Source of the DNA: Streptomyces spirodelae
Lineage (GTDB): Bacteria > Actinomycetota > Actinomycetes > Streptomycetales > Streptomycetaceae
Length of the DNA stretch: 64,000 nucleotides
Direction: 5' to 3'
NCBI RefSeq assembly: GCF_017676385.1
Contig: NZ_JAFFZN010000008.1
Span: 124,001 to 188,000, forward strand
Shown here: piece by piece, positions 34,482-43,640 of the stretch
Numbering within the stretch: position 1 is the stretch's first letter
How the letters are laid out: every line of letters begins with the position of its first letter
Translations under genes and position numbers: made by a program
Notes under the pieces: generated by a model
Told to the model about the DNA's origin: nothing
What the model saw: only the letters and a program-made list of their open reading frames with translations
Database searches by the model: none

Positions 34482-35213
34482 GTGATAGCTGCACAAGAGA
34501 CGGTCAGCGGCGCGCACTTCGCCTTCACCGACAGGTGGGGCGGGGTGAGCGCCGCTCCGTATGAGGAGCTCAACCTCGGCGGCGCGGTCGGTGACGACCC
34601 GGAGGCGGTACGCGCCAACCGGGAGCGGGCCGCGCGTGCGCTCGGGCTGTCGCCCGACGAGGTGGTCTGGATGCATCAGGTGCACGGGCGCGACGTCGCC
34701 GTCGTGGACCGCCCGTTCGGCGCGGACGCGCCTCCCGTCGACGGGGTGGTGACGGCGCGCAGGGGGCTCGCGCTCGCGGTGCTCACCGCCGACTGCACTC
34801 CGGTGCTGCTGGCCGACCCGGTCGCGGGGGTCGCGGGCGCGGCGCACGCGGGGCGGCCCGGGGTGCTGGCCGGGGTGGTGGGTGCGACGGTCGCGAGGAT
34901 GGCCGCGCTCGGCGCGGAGCCGGAGCGCATCATCGCCCGTACAGGGCCCGCCGTCTGCGGCGCCTGCTACGAGGTCCCCGAGCAGATGCGGGCCGAGGTC
35001 GCGGCCGCGGTCCCCGAGGCGTACGCCACCACCCGGCAGGGGACGCCGGCCGTCGACATGGCCGCCGGGGTGCGGGCGCAGCTCGCCCGCGCGGGGGTCG
35101 CACGGTGCGGCCAGTCCTCCGTGTGCACGCTGGAGTCCGACGATCATTTCTCGTACCGCCGGGACAAGACGACGGGGAGGCTTGCGAGTTATGTCTGGAT
35201 CGAGGCGAGCTGA
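34482..35213 (+). CDS. pgeF: PgeF/YlmD-family laccase-domain protein
   Basis: 243 residues of the multicopper polyphenol oxidase (DUF152) family. In E. coli the homolog edits misincorporated peptidoglycan precursors (PgeF, purine nucleoside-active relatives also known). Metal-site pieces are WMHQVHGRDVAVVD, LTADCTPVLLADP and AAHAGRPG, where most relatives have HAGWRG. GTG 34482 starts 24 bases after ftsZ, and ATGs or other starts nearby are absent. The gene is the regular ftsZ-downstream ylmD position of Gram-positive dcw clusters. Confidence 0.88.
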   Translation: MIAAQETVSGAHFAFTDRWGGVSAAPYEELNLGGAVGDDPEAVRANRERAARALGLSPDEVVWMHQVHGRDVAVVDRPFGADAPPVDGVVTARRGLALAVLTADCTPVLLADPVAGVAGAAHAGRPGVLAGVVGATVARMAALGAEPERIIARTGPAVCGACYEVPEQMRAEVAAAVPEAYATTRQGTPAVDMAAGVRAQLARAGVARCGQSSVCTLESDDHFSYRRDKTTGRLASYVWIEAS

Positions 35214-35216
35214 GAA

Positions 35217-36014
35217 ATGACGGCAGAGATGTCATCCGAGCCCCCTGAGTCCCACTCTGCGGCTTCTGGGCACTCCGTGGCCTCTCAGGCCGCTCAGGAG
35301 GCGCGCAGGGCGGAGCTTGCCGCGAATCTCGCCCGGGTGGAGGAGCGCATCGCGGGCGCTTGTTTCGCGGCGGGGCGTAAGCGCGAGGAGGTCACTCTCA
35401 TCGTGGTGACCAAGACCTACCCGGCCGACGATGTGCGGCTGCTGGCCGGGCTCGGGGTGCGGGACGTGGCCGAGAACCGCGACCAGGAGGCCGGACCCAA
35501 GGCGGCTGCCTGCGCCGATGCCGGGCTCACCTGGCATTTCGTCGGCCAGTTGCAGACCAACAAGACGCGATCGGTTGCCGGTTATGCCGACCGTGTCCAC
35601 TCGGTCGACCGCGCCCGGCTGGTGAGCGCGCTCTCGAACGCCGCCGTGCGAGCTGAACGGGAGATCGGATGTCTGATCCAGGTCGCCCTTGATGCCGAGT
35701 CAGGCTCGGTCGGCGAGCGGGGCGGTGTGGCACCCGACGGTGTGATGGATCTCGCTCAGGCGGTGACCGACGCCCAAGGGCTCCGGCTCGACGGAGTGAT
35801 GACCGTCGCACCGCTGACCGGGCCGCTGGCCGGCCGCCCGCGGGCGGCCTTCGACCAGCTGTCGGAAATCTCAACCGCCCTGCGAGCGGCCCATCCTGCT
35901 GCCACGATGGTGTCGGCGGGAATGAGTTCGGATCTCGAGGAGGCGGTGCTTGCCGGTGCGACACATGTGCGCGTCGGCAGTGCGGTACTCGGAGACCGAC
36001 CCCGGCTCCGGTAA
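35217..36014 (+). CDS. YggS/YlmE-family PLP-binding protein
   Basis: Pyridoxal-phosphate homeostasis protein, 265 residues with an alanine-racemase-like barrel. The PLP Lys is in LIVVTKTYPADDVRLL, and other motifs are VAENRDQEAGPKAA, WHFVGQLQTNKTRSVAGYADRVHSVDR and GMSSDLEEAVLAGATHVRVGSAVLG. The family usually has ENRVQE, here ENRDQE. A Ser/Ala-rich head of about 35 residues precedes the domain. Starts 3 bases after the pgeF stop, so co-translated. Confidence 0.93.
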   Translation: MTAEMSSEPPESHSAASGHSVASQAAQEARRAELAANLARVEERIAGACFAAGRKREEVTLIVVTKTYPADDVRLLAGLGVRDVAENRDQEAGPKAAACADAGLTWHFVGQLQTNKTRSVAGYADRVHSVDRARLVSALSNAAVRAEREIGCLIQVALDAESGSVGERGGVAPDGVMDLAQAVTDAQGLRLDGVMTVAPLTGPLAGRPRAAFDQLSEISTALRAAHPAATMVSAGMSSDLEEAVLAGATHVRVGSAVLGDRPRLR

Positions 36015-36156
36015 CGTCGCGAAGCGGAGTTGGGCCACAGCAGAATATATGGTCATTTCCGCCGGAAAAGGCCGGTCGGAGAGGCTGCGTGGATCATCCC
36101 AGGGCCACCGGTGACGGGGGCGGAGTCGATCCACCACAGAGCGGAGGACGCAGAGA

Positions 36157-36795
36157 ATGGCCGGCGCGATGCGCAAGATGGCGGTCTACCTCGGCCTCGT
36201 GGAGGACGATGGGTACGACGGCCGGGGATTCGACCCCGACGACGAGTTCGAGCCCGAGCCCGAGCCCGAACGCGACCGTCGGCGGTACGAGTCGGAACAA
36301 TCACACCATTCCCTCCAAAAGACCGAACCTGAGGAGCCGGTGAGGGTGGCTCACCCCCCGGCGCAGCGGGAGCGGGAGCCGGAGACACCCCCGGTGGTCG
36401 CGGCTGAAAGCGGACGAGCCGGGAGAATTGCTCCGGTGTCATCCATCACACCTGAACGCCAGAATGTCGAGAAGAGTGCCCCGGTGATCATGCCCAAGGT
36501 TGTGTCCGAACGTGAGCCGTACCGGATCACCACGTTGCACCCCCGGACCTACAACGAGGCCCGTACCATCGGGGAACACTTCCGTGAGGGCACTCCGGTG
36601 ATCATGAATCTGACGGAGATGGACGATACCGACGCGAAGCGACTTGTCGACTTTGCGGCTGGTCTGGTCTTCGGTCTGCACGGCAGTATCGAGCGAGTGA
36701 CGCAGAAGGTGTTCCTGCTGTCTCCTGCTAACGTCGATGTCACGGCGGAGGACAAGGCCCGCATCGCAGAGGGCGGGTTCTTCAACCAGAGCTGA
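36157..36795 (+). CDS. sepF: Cell division protein SepF
   Basis: Membrane anchor of FtsZ in actinobacteria. 212 residues: N-terminal amphipathic helix [15 protein letters not shown] for membrane binding, an acidic disordered linker ([15 protein letters not shown]), and the C-terminal core [73 protein letters not shown] 36157 is preceded by GGAGGA-like sequence. The 142-base gap after ylmE contains an AT-rich AATATATGG spot that may be a promoter. Confidence 0.96.
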   Translation: MAGAMRKMAVYLGLVEDDGYDGRGFDPDDEFEPEPEPERDRRRYESEQSHHSLQKTEPEEPVRVAHPPAQREREPETPPVVAAESGRAGRIAPVSSITPERQNVEKSAPVIMPKVVSEREPYRITTLHPRTYNEARTIGEHFREGTPVIMNLTEMDDTDAKRLVDFAAGLVFGLHGSIERVTQKVFLLSPANVDVTAEDKARIAEGGFFNQS

Positions 36796-36859
36796 GACGC
36801 AGGACCAAGGAACAGGCCGCCAAGGCCGCACGAGAGCCCCAGGGGAGAGGGACGCGCAG

Positions 36860-37144
36860 ATGAGAACCGCACTGGACGTGGTCCAAATTGCGCTGTACTG
36901 CTTCCTGCTCGTGCTGATCTTCCGGCTGGTGATGGACTACGTCTTCCAGTTCGCCCGCTCATGGCAACCCGGCAAGGCGATGGTGGTCGTTCTGGAGGCC
37001 GCCTACACTGTCACCGATCCGCCACTCAAGCTTTTGCGGCGGTTCATCCCACCGCTGCGCTTCGGGGGCGTGGCGCTCGACCTGTCCTTCTTCGTACTCA
37101 TGATCATCGTCTACATCCTGATCAACGTCGTGGCCAGGCTGTGA
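36860..37144 (+). CDS. YggT/YlmG-family membrane protein
   Basis: 94 residues with two membrane segments, VVQIALYCFLLVLIFRLVMDYVFQF and LDLSFFVLMIIVYILINVVARL, joined by the conserved TDPPLKLLRRFIPPLRFGGVALD. Homologs next to division genes (ylmG) affect nucleoid or division site organisation, but the molecular role is unknown. ATG 36860 has GGGGAGAGG upstream; the frame is open further upstream without a better start. Confidence 0.93.
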   Translation: MRTALDVVQIALYCFLLVLIFRLVMDYVFQFARSWQPGKAMVVVLEAAYTVTDPPLKLLRRFIPPLRFGGVALDLSFFVLMIIVYILINVVARL

Positions 37145-37196
37145 ACGATCGGAATGGTCTTGCCGATATGCCGACGACTTACGTTGAGGTGAAGAG

Positions 37197-38366
37197 ATGC
37201 CCCTGACCCCCGAGGACGTGCGGAACAAGCAGTTCACGACCGTCCGTCTGCGTGAAGGCTATGACGAGGACGAGGTCGATGCCTTCCTCGATGAGGTCGA
37301 AGCCGAGCTGACCCGGCTGCTGCGGGAGAACGAGGACCTGCGCGCCAAGCTGGCCGCCGCCACACGCGCGGCAGCGCAGAACCAGCAACAGCAACAGGGC
37401 GGTATGCGAAAGCCTCCTGAACCTCAGGACAGGCAGCAGCAGCAAGGACAGGGGCCCGTCCCCGCCGCCATATCCGGACCGCAGCCCGTCCCGCCCCAAC
37501 AGCAGGGCATGGGCGGCCCGCCGCAGCTTCCCGGCGGACAGGCACAGCTCCCCGCGGGCCCCGGCGGCCCCGGTGGACACGGCGGTCCCGGTGGCCCGGG
37601 TCCGCAGGGCGGTCCGATGGGTCCAGGTGGCCCCGGCCCGCAGCAGGGCGGCCCCATGGGTCCCGGTGGACCGCAGGGCGGCCCGCAGATGCCCGGTGGC
37701 GGCGGCCAGAACAACGACAGCGCGGCCCGAGTGCTGTCGCTGGCACAGCAGACCGCGGACCAGGCGATCGCGGAGGCCCGTTCCGAGGCCAACAAGATCG
37801 TCGGTGAGGCACGCAGCCGCGCCGAGGGCCTGGAGCGGGACGCCCGCGCCAAGGCCGACGCGCTGGAGCGGGACGCGCAGGAGAAGCACCGGGTCGCGAT
37901 GGGCTCGCTGGAGTCGGCCCGCGCCACCCTGGAGCGCAAGGTCGAGGACCTGCGCGGCTTCGAACGCGAGTACCGCACGCGGCTGAAGTCGTACCTGGAG
38001 AGCCAGCTGCGGCAGCTGGAGAACCAGGCCGACGACTCGCTGGCCCCGCCGCGGACGCCGGCGACCGCCTCGCTGCCCGCGCCCTCGCCCTCGATGGCGT
38101 CGGCCGGAGCCGGTGCCCCCGCGGGTGGCGGCGGAGGTCACCAGACGATGGGCGGCAACGGCCACTCCATGGGCGGCCACGGTGGCGGCCCCGGCGGTGG
38201 TCCGCACACCCAGGGCGGTGCCGGCCAGTCCTATGGCGGACAGCAGCAGATGTCGCCCGCCATGACGCAGCCGATGGCGCCGGTGCGCCCGCAGGGCGGC
38301 CCCCAGGCCGCGCAGCAAACGCCCTCGCCGATGCGGGGCTTCCTCATCGACGAGGACGAGAGCTGA
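37197..38366 (+). CDS. divIVA: Polar growth protein DivIVA (Wag31-like)
   Basis: Coiled-coil scaffold that marks hyphal tips and directs polar wall growth. 389 residues: N-terminal DivIVA lipid-binding domain [36 protein letters not shown] and a first coiled coil ([21 protein letters not shown]); then a Pro/Gln/Gly-rich insert of about 110 residues with [13 protein letters not shown] repeats; then the long second coiled coil [20 protein letters not shown] through [20 protein letters not shown]; and a Gly/Gln/Met tail. The insert is typical of streptomycetes. Confidence 0.97.
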   Translation: MPLTPEDVRNKQFTTVRLREGYDEDEVDAFLDEVEAELTRLLRENEDLRAKLAAATRAAAQNQQQQQGGMRKPPEPQDRQQQQGQGPVPAAISGPQPVPPQQQGMGGPPQLPGGQAQLPAGPGGPGGHGGPGGPGPQGGPMGPGGPGPQQGGPMGPGGPQGGPQMPGGGGQNNDSAARVLSLAQQTADQAIAEARSEANKIVGEARSRAEGLERDARAKADALERDAQEKHRVAMGSLESARATLERKVEDLRGFEREYRTRLKSYLESQLRQLENQADDSLAPPRTPATASLPAPSPSMASAGAGAPAGGGGGHQTMGGNGHSMGGHGGGPGGGPHTQGGAGQSYGGQQQMSPAMTQPMAPVRPQGGPQAAQQTPSPMRGFLIDEDES

Positions 38367-38388
38367 CGCCGAACCGTCGGTCGCAGCT

Positions 38389-38432
38389 GGGCCGGGCCCC
38401 TGAGAGCACCTCCGCTCTCAGGGGCCCGGCCC
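38389..38432. terminator. Strong bidirectional terminator between divIVA and ileS
   Basis: GGGCCGGGCCCCTGAGAGC (38389-38407) and its exact complement GCTCTCAGGGGCCCGGCCC (38414-38432) form a 19-bp stem with a 6-base ACCTCC loop, 22 bases after the divIVA stop and 16 bases from the ileS stop. The two genes converge here. No U-run is present, as usual in this group. Confidence 0.92.
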
Positions 38433-38448
38433 TGTCTGCTGTGGTTGC

Positions 38449-41400
38449 CTAGTCGGCGGGGGTCTTGCGCAGCCGGAATGCCAGGCTCAGCGCCTCGTCC
38501 TCGAAAGTGGGCCCGGCGATGTCGGCCGGGTCGCCCTGTGCGAACTCCTCGGCCAGGACCTCTTCCGCGATGAGGAAGGTGTGCTCCGCCAGAGCGCGGG
38601 AGACCTCCTCGTCGCCGGACTGCCAGCGCAGCTCGATCCGGTCGGCGACATCGAGACCGGAGTTCTTGCGGGCCTCCTGGATGAGCCGGATGGCGTCGCG
38701 GGCCAGCCCGGTGCGGCGCAGCTCGGGGGAGATCTCCAGATCGAGCGCCACGGTGGCGCCGGAGTCGGAGGCCACCGACCAGCCCTCACGGGGCGTCTCG
38801 GTGATGATGACCTCCTCGGGGCTGAGCGCGACCGTCTCGCCGTTCACCTGCACCGTGGCGGTGCCCTCGCGCAGGGCCACCGAGAGGGCCGCCGCTTCCG
38901 CCTCGGCGATGGCCTTGGCGACGGTCTGGGTCTCCTTTCCGAACCTGCGTCCCAGTGCCCGGAAGTTCGCCTTGGCCGTGGTGTCCACCAGCGAGCCGCC
39001 GACATCCGAGAGGGAGGCGAGCTGCTCGACGTTCAGCTCCTCGGTGATCTGGGTGCGCATCTCGGGGGAGAGGGTCTCGAAGCCCTGCGCCGCGATCAGC
39101 GCCCGGGACAGCGGTTGCCGCGTCTTGACGCCGGACTCGGCGCGCGAGGCACGGCCCAGCTCCACCAGCCTGCGTACCAGCAGCATGTCCTGGGACAGCT
39201 CGGGGTCGATCCGGCTCAGGTCGGCCTGCGGCCAGGAGGCCAGGTGGACCGAGTCGGGGGCGCCGGGGGTGACCGGGACGACGAGGTCCTGCCAGACGCG
39301 CTCGGTCACGAACGGGGTGATCGGCGCCATCAGCCTGGTGACCGTCTCGATCACATCGTGCAGCGTGCGCAGCGCAGCGGCGTCGCCCTGCCAGAAGCGG
39401 CGGCGGGAGCGGCGCACGTACCAGTTGGACAGGTCGTCCACGAAGGTGGACAGCAGCTTGCCGGCGCGCTGGGTGTCGTAGCTGTCCATGGCGATGGTGA
39501 CCTGGTCGACCAGGGCGTGCAGCTCGCTCAGCAGCCAGCGGTCCAGTAGCGGGCGCAGATGCGGAGCCGGATCGGCCTCGGAGGGCGCCCAGCCGGTCGT
39601 ACGGGCGTAGAGGGCCTGGAAGGCGACGGTGTTCCAGTAGGTCAGCAGCGTCTTGCGGACGACTTCCTGGATGGTGCCGTGGCCGACCCGGCGCGCGGCC
39701 CAGGGGGAGCCGCCGGCGGCCATGAACCAGCGCACCGCGTCCGCGCCGTGCTGGTCCATCAGCGGGATGGGCTCCAGGGTGTTGCCCAGGTGCTTGGACA
39801 TCTTGCGGCCGTCCTCGGCGAGGATGTGGCCGAGGCAGACGACGTTCTCGTAGGACGACTTGTCGAAGACGAGGGTGCCGACGGCCATCAGCGTGTAGAA
39901 CCAGCCGCGGGTCTGGTCGATGGCCTCCGAGATGAACTGCGCCGGGTAGCGCTTCTCGAACAGCTCCTTGTTCTTGTACGGGTAGCCCCACTGCGCGAAG
40001 GGCATGGAGCCCGAGTCGTACCAGGCGTCGATGACCTCCGGCACCCGGGTGGCCTCGAGGGTGCAGCCCTCGGTGGGGCAGCCGAAGGTGACCGCGTCCA
40101 CGTAGGGGCGGTGCGGGTCGAGCCCGGACTGGTCGCTGCCGGACAGCTCGGTCAGCTCGGCCAGCGAGCCGACGCAGGTGAGGTGGCCCTCCTCGCAGCG
40201 CCAGATGGGCAGTGGGGTGCCCCAGTAGCGGTTGCGGGAGAGCGCCCAGTCGATGTTGTTGTTCAGCCAGTCGCCGAAGCGGCCGTGCTTGACCGACTCG
40301 GGGAACCAGTTGGTCGCCTCGTTCTCGCGCAGCAGCGCTTCCTTGACCTGGGTCGTGCGGATGTACCAGGACGGCTGCGGGTAGTAGATGAGGGCCGTAT
40401 GGCACCGCCAGCAGTGGGGGTAGCTGTGCTCGTAGGCCACGTGCCGGAACAGGATGCCGCGGGCCTCCATGTCCGCGACCAGGGCCTCGTCGGCCTTCTT
40501 GAAGAACTGGCCGCCGACCAGGTCCAGCTCGGGCTCGAATGTGCCGTCGGCGCGTACGGGCACCACCGGGGAGATCCCGTTGGCGCGGGCCACCCGGAAG
40601 TCGTCCTCACCGAAGGGCGCCAGGTGCACCATGCCGGTGCCGTCCTCGGTGGTGACATAGGTGTCGTTGACGACGAAGTGTGCATCCGGGATGTCGACCA
40701 GCTCGAACGGGCGCCGGTAGCGCCAGCCGTTCATCTCGCGGCCGGTGTAGCGCTCGCCGGTGATGTGCCAGCCCTCGCCGAGCGCGGACTCCAGCAGCGG
40801 CTCGGCGACCACGACCTTCTCGGTGCCGTCGGAGGCCACGACGTAGGTGACGTCCGGGTGGGCTGCCACGGCCAGGTTGGAGACCAGCGTCCACGGGGTC
40901 GTCGTCCACACCAGCAGCGACGCCTCGCCGGCCAGCGGGCCGGAGGTCAGCGGCATCCGGACGGTGACCGAGGGGTCGACCACCGTCTCGTACCCCTGCG
41001 CCAGCTCGTGGTCGGACAGGCCGGTGCCGCAGCGGGGGCACCAGGGGGCGACGCGGTGGTCCTGGACCAGCAGTCCCTTGTCGAAGATCTGCTTGAGCGA
41101 CCACCAGACCGACTCGATGTACTCGGGGTTCATCGTGCGGTACGCCTCGTCCAGGTCGACCCAGTAGCCCATCCGGGTCGTCAGCTCGGCGAAGGCGTCC
41201 GTGTGGCGGGTGACCGACTCACGGCACTTGGCGTTGAACTCGGCGATGCCGTAGTCCTCGATGTCCTGCTTGCCGTTGAAGCCCAGCTCCGTCTCGACGG
41301 CCAGCTCGACCGGCAGGCCGTGGCAGTCCCAGCCCGCCTTGCGGGCCACGTGGTAGCCGCGCATGGTGCGGAAGCGGGGGAAGACGTCCTTGAAGACGCG

Positions 41401-41586
41401 GGCCTCGATGTGGTGCGCGCCGGGCATGCCGTTCGCGGTGGGCGGGCCCTCGTAGAAGACCCACTCGGGGCGGCCCTCGGACATCTCGAGGCTGCGGGCG
41501 AAGACCTTGTTCTCGTGCCAGAAGTCGAGCACGGCGCGCTCCAGCGCGGGCAGGTCGACCTGGGCGGGCACCTGGTTGTATTGCAT
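38449..41586 (-). CDS. ileS: Isoleucyl-tRNA synthetase, type 2 (eukaryote-like)
   Basis: Charges tRNA-Ile. 1045 residues, complete. The HIGH region reads PPTANGMPGAHHIEARVFKD and the KMSKS loop reads DGRKMSKHLGNTLEP. The editing domain carries LVWTTTPWTL, and the anticodon-binding domain has WYVRRSRRRFW. The HHIEAR and KMSKHLGN variants and the long C-terminus without the Zn finger of the bacterial type place it in IleRS2, which is less sensitive to mupirocin (established knowledge). The gene follows a T-box leader and converges with divIVA. Confidence 0.97.
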   Translation of the reverse strand: MQYNQVPAQVDLPALERAVLDFWHENKVFARSLEMSEGRPEWVFYEGPPTANGMPGAHHIEARVFKDVFPRFRTMRGYHVARKAGWDCHGLPVELAVETELGFNGKQDIEDYGIAEFNAKCRESVTRHTDAFAELTTRMGYWVDLDEAYRTMNPEYIESVWWSLKQIFDKGLLVQDHRVAPWCPRCGTGLSDHELAQGYETVVDPSVTVRMPLTSGPLAGEASLLVWTTTPWTLVSNLAVAAHPDVTYVVASDGTEKVVVAEPLLESALGEGWHITGERYTGREMNGWRYRRPFELVDIPDAHFVVNDTYVTTEDGTGMVHLAPFGEDDFRVARANGISPVVPVRADGTFEPELDLVGGQFFKKADEALVADMEARGILFRHVAYEHSYPHCWRCHTALIYYPQPSWYIRTTQVKEALLRENEATNWFPESVKHGRFGDWLNNNIDWALSRNRYWGTPLPIWRCEEGHLTCVGSLAELTELSGSDQSGLDPHRPYVDAVTFGCPTEGCTLEATRVPEVIDAWYDSGSMPFAQWGYPYKNKELFEKRYPAQFISEAIDQTRGWFYTLMAVGTLVFDKSSYENVVCLGHILAEDGRKMSKHLGNTLEPIPLMDQHGADAVRWFMAAGGSPWAARRVGHGTIQEVVRKTLLTYWNTVAFQALYARTTGWAPSEADPAPHLRPLLDRWLLSELHALVDQVTIAMDSYDTQRAGKLLSTFVDDLSNWYVRRSRRRFWQGDAAALRTLHDVIETVTRLMAPITPFVTERVWQDLVVPVTPGAPDSVHLASWPQADLSRIDPELSQDMLLVRRLVELGRASRAESGVKTRQPLSRALIAAQGFETLSPEMRTQITEELNVEQLASLSDVGGSLVDTTAKANFRALGRRFGKETQTVAKAIAEAEAAALSVALREGTATVQVNGETVALSPEEVIITETPREGWSVASDSGATVALDLEISPELRRTGLARDAIRLIQEARKNSGLDVADRIELRWQSGDEEVSRALAEHTFLIAEEVLAEEFAQGDPADIAGPTFEDEALSLAFRLRKTPAD

Positions 41587-41599
41587 CGGCGGGTCTACT

Positions 41600-41885
41600 T
41601 CCTCCGGCGGACATCGGGAAGACGCCGCGCGTCTTCACTTCCGTCGGAGGGACGAGCTCGCCTGCCTGGCCGGCGGCGGACCCGCGGTACCACCCTCCTT
41701 GACGGCGGGCCGTGCCCACCGTCCCCTCATTGGGGCAGCGCTGCCGGTTCTACTGGCTCGGAGGGGATGCCCCCCTCCGGGTTTTCTTCCGGCGGCTCCG
41801 GGGTGATCTTCACGCCGCGCTCGCCTCCGGGCTCCCACCGTCCCCGGATCGCTCTGGGCCGCTCACGGACGCTACTCGTCCCCAT
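41600..41885 (-). promoter_or_regulatory. T-box riboswitch of ileS with AUC specifier
   Basis: The minus-strand leader contains the T-box core AGGGTGGTACCGCGG (41695-41681), the tRNA acceptor-binding bulge region. Upstream, in the loop of a stem closed by GCGGC...GCCGC, GTGAAGATCACC carries ATC, an Ile codon, at 41807-41805. Close to the ileS start, GAAGACGC (41618-41625) and GCGTCTTC (41629-41636) form a hairpin just before GGAGGAAG. With no U-run terminator, control of translation by sequestering the ribosome site is likely, as described for actinobacterial ileS T-boxes. Confidence 0.93.
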
Positions 41886-41905
41886 CAACGCCTCTCGCCG
41901 CCCCC

Positions 41906-41911
41906 AGTGTA
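41906..41911 (-). promoter_or_regulatory. Candidate -10 box of the ileS leader
   Basis: TACACT on the minus strand fits TANNNT and lies about 20 bases upstream of the T-box structure. No good -35 box was found. Confidence 0.35.
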
Positions 41912-41987
41912 CGGGGATTCACGCGCGGGTACGGAGCGGTTTTCGAGCGCCCGGGCGGGGCACAAAGGTTGCAGACCGGCGTGGCCC

Positions 41988-42017
41988 GTTGCCGTGTACT
42001 TGAAGTCGATTTATCGT
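41988..42017 (+). promoter_or_regulatory. Candidate promoter of the DksA-like gene
   Basis: GTTGCC (41988-41993), 18 bases, then TATCGT (42012-42017), in an AT-richer patch 51 bases before ATG 42068. It is divergent from the ileS promoter. The gap 41587-42067 is otherwise taken up by the T-box leader. Confidence 0.4.
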
Positions 42018-42067
42018 TCCGGTCACGTTTCGCGAGCAAGATCACAAAATGTGAAGGGGCCGCGGTC

Positions 42068-42898
42068 ATGGTGGCGGAGGAGAGCGCCGCGAAGAAGACG
42101 GCAGCATCGAAGAAGGCCACAGGCTCCGGGGACAGGGCCGCGGCGGCGAAGAAGGTTCCCGGCAAGAAGGCGTCGGCGGACAAGTCGACAGCCAAGAAGG
42201 TACCGGCGAAGAAGGCATCTGCGAAGAAGGCGGGGGCGAAGAAGACACCGGCGAAGAAGGCTCCGGCGAAGAAAGCCGCGGCGAAGAGGACCGCGGGGGA
42301 ACGGGCGGCGGCCGGCACGGCCGCGGCGGAAGTGACGGCGGCCGAAGCGGCAGCGGACCGGCCGGAGGGCGCCGCGCAGGCGCCCGCCGGGCAGGCCGCG
42401 CAGACGACGACGGGAGCAGGGACGGTGGCTGCGAAGAAGACTCCGGCGATGACGGAGGCCGAGGCGGTGCCCTTGGCGCGGAACGGGGAGGGTGCGGCGG
42501 CCCCCGGTGAACTGCCGGTACGCCCCGACGAGGACCCCTGGACCCCGGAAGAGGTGGAGGAGGCGCGCTCGGGCCTGCGGGACGAGGCCGAGCGGCTGCG
42601 CCAGGAGATCATCTCGGCGGACGAGGCGCTCACCGGACTGATGCGGGACTCGGGCGACGGCGCCGGTGACGACGACGCCGACACCGGGACCAAGAACATC
42701 ACCCGCGAGCACGAGATGGCGCTGGCGGCCAACGCGCGCGAGATGCTCTACCAGAGCGAGCGGGCGCTGGAGCGGCTGGACGCGGGCACCTACGGGTCGT
42801 GCGAGAACTGCGGCAAGCCCATCGGCAAGGCCAGGATGCAGGCGTTTCCGCGGGCCACGCTGTGTGTGGAGTGCAAGCAGAAGCAGGAGCGCCGCTGA
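42068..42898 (+). CDS. DksA/TraR-type zinc-finger protein with an H1-like Lys/Ala tail
   Basis: 276 residues from ATG 42068 (GAAGGGG upstream). Residues 8-80 are a histone-H1-like run of AKK repeats ([32 protein letters not shown]). An acidic linker follows, then a DksA/TraR helical region [31 protein letters not shown] and the C4 zinc finger [29 protein letters not shown]. DksA proteins bind RNA polymerase through the secondary channel. The Asp residues of the coiled-coil tip needed in E. coli cannot be confirmed. The basic tail suggests DNA binding (inference). Confidence 0.9.
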   Translation: MVAEESAAKKTAASKKATGSGDRAAAAKKVPGKKASADKSTAKKVPAKKASAKKAGAKKTPAKKAPAKKAAAKRTAGERAAAGTAAAEVTAAEAAADRPEGAAQAPAGQAAQTTTGAGTVAAKKTPAMTEAEAVPLARNGEGAAAPGELPVRPDEDPWTPEEVEEARSGLRDEAERLRQEIISADEALTGLMRDSGDGAGDDDADTGTKNITREHEMALAANAREMLYQSERALERLDAGTYGSCENCGKPIGKARMQAFPRATLCVECKQKQERR

Positions 42899-42939
42899 CA
42901 GCCGGACAACGCCGTGAACGCCGCCGTCCGCGTGTGTCG

Positions 42940-42945
42940 TACCCT
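42940..42945 (+). promoter_or_regulatory. Candidate -10 box before lspA, leaderless type
   Basis: TACCCT fits TANNNT and ends 6 bases before GTG 42952. No ribosome binding site intervenes. Confidence 0.4.
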
Positions 42946-42951
42946 CAAGGC

Positions 42952-43611
42952 GTGACTGAGGTGGAGCGGCCTGTCGAGGGCCCCGACGACAGCGCGGCCG
43001 GTGGCGGCGACCAGGAGCGCACGGAAGGGGAGCGCGCCGGGGAAGAGCGCCCCGACGCCGAGGACGCCGGGACGGAGCGCTCCGGGACCGACCAGACCGA
43101 CGGTGGGCCGGCCGCTCCCTCACGGGGCAGGCGCCGGATCACCGTGCTGATCGCCGTGGCCGCGCTCGCCTTCGTGCTGGACCTGGTCAGCAAGCTGGCG
43201 GTGGTCGCGAAGCTGGAGAATCACGCGCCGGTCGAGCTGATCGGCTCCTGGCTCCAGCTGAACGTCATCCGCAACCCCGGCGCCGCCTTCGGCCTGGGGG
43301 AGGCGCTGACTCTCCTGCTGACCGCCATCGCCGTCGCCGTGGTGGTGGTGATCGCACGGATCGCCCGGAAGCTGTACAGCACCCCGTGGGCCATCGCGCT
43401 CGGCCTGCTGCTGGGCGGCGCCTGCGGCAACCTGACCGACCGGATCTTCCGTGCGCCCGGCGTCTTCCAGGGCGCCGTCGTGGACTTCATCGCGCCCAAG
43501 CACTTCGCCGTCTTCAATTTCGCCGACTCGGCCATCGTGTGCGGCGGCATCCTGATCGTGCTGCTCTCCTTCCGCGGTCTGGACCCGGACGGGACCGTGC
43601 ACCGGGACTGA
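42952..43611 (+). CDS. lspA: Lipoprotein signal peptidase LspA
   Basis: Membrane aspartyl protease that cleaves signal peptides of diacylated lipoproteins. 219 residues from GTG 42952: an acidic cytosolic head of about 60 residues, four membrane segments, and catalytic blocks [32 protein letters not shown] (first Asp), [10 protein letters not shown] and [14 protein letters not shown] (second Asp). Relatives are about 160-170 residues, so the acidic Glu/Asp/Gly head is an extension. It is followed by an M6-like protease gene on the other strand. Confidence 0.96.
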   Translation: MTEVERPVEGPDDSAAGGGDQERTEGERAGEERPDAEDAGTERSGTDQTDGGPAAPSRGRRRITVLIAVAALAFVLDLVSKLAVVAKLENHAPVELIGSWLQLNVIRNPGAAFGLGEALTLLLTAIAVAVVVVIARIARKLYSTPWAIALGLLLGGACGNLTDRIFRAPGVFQGAVVDFIAPKHFAVFNFADSAIVCGGILIVLLSFRGLDPDGTVHRD

Positions 43612-43640
43612 GCCGCCGCCGTCGCGGGGTGCCGGAGCGC

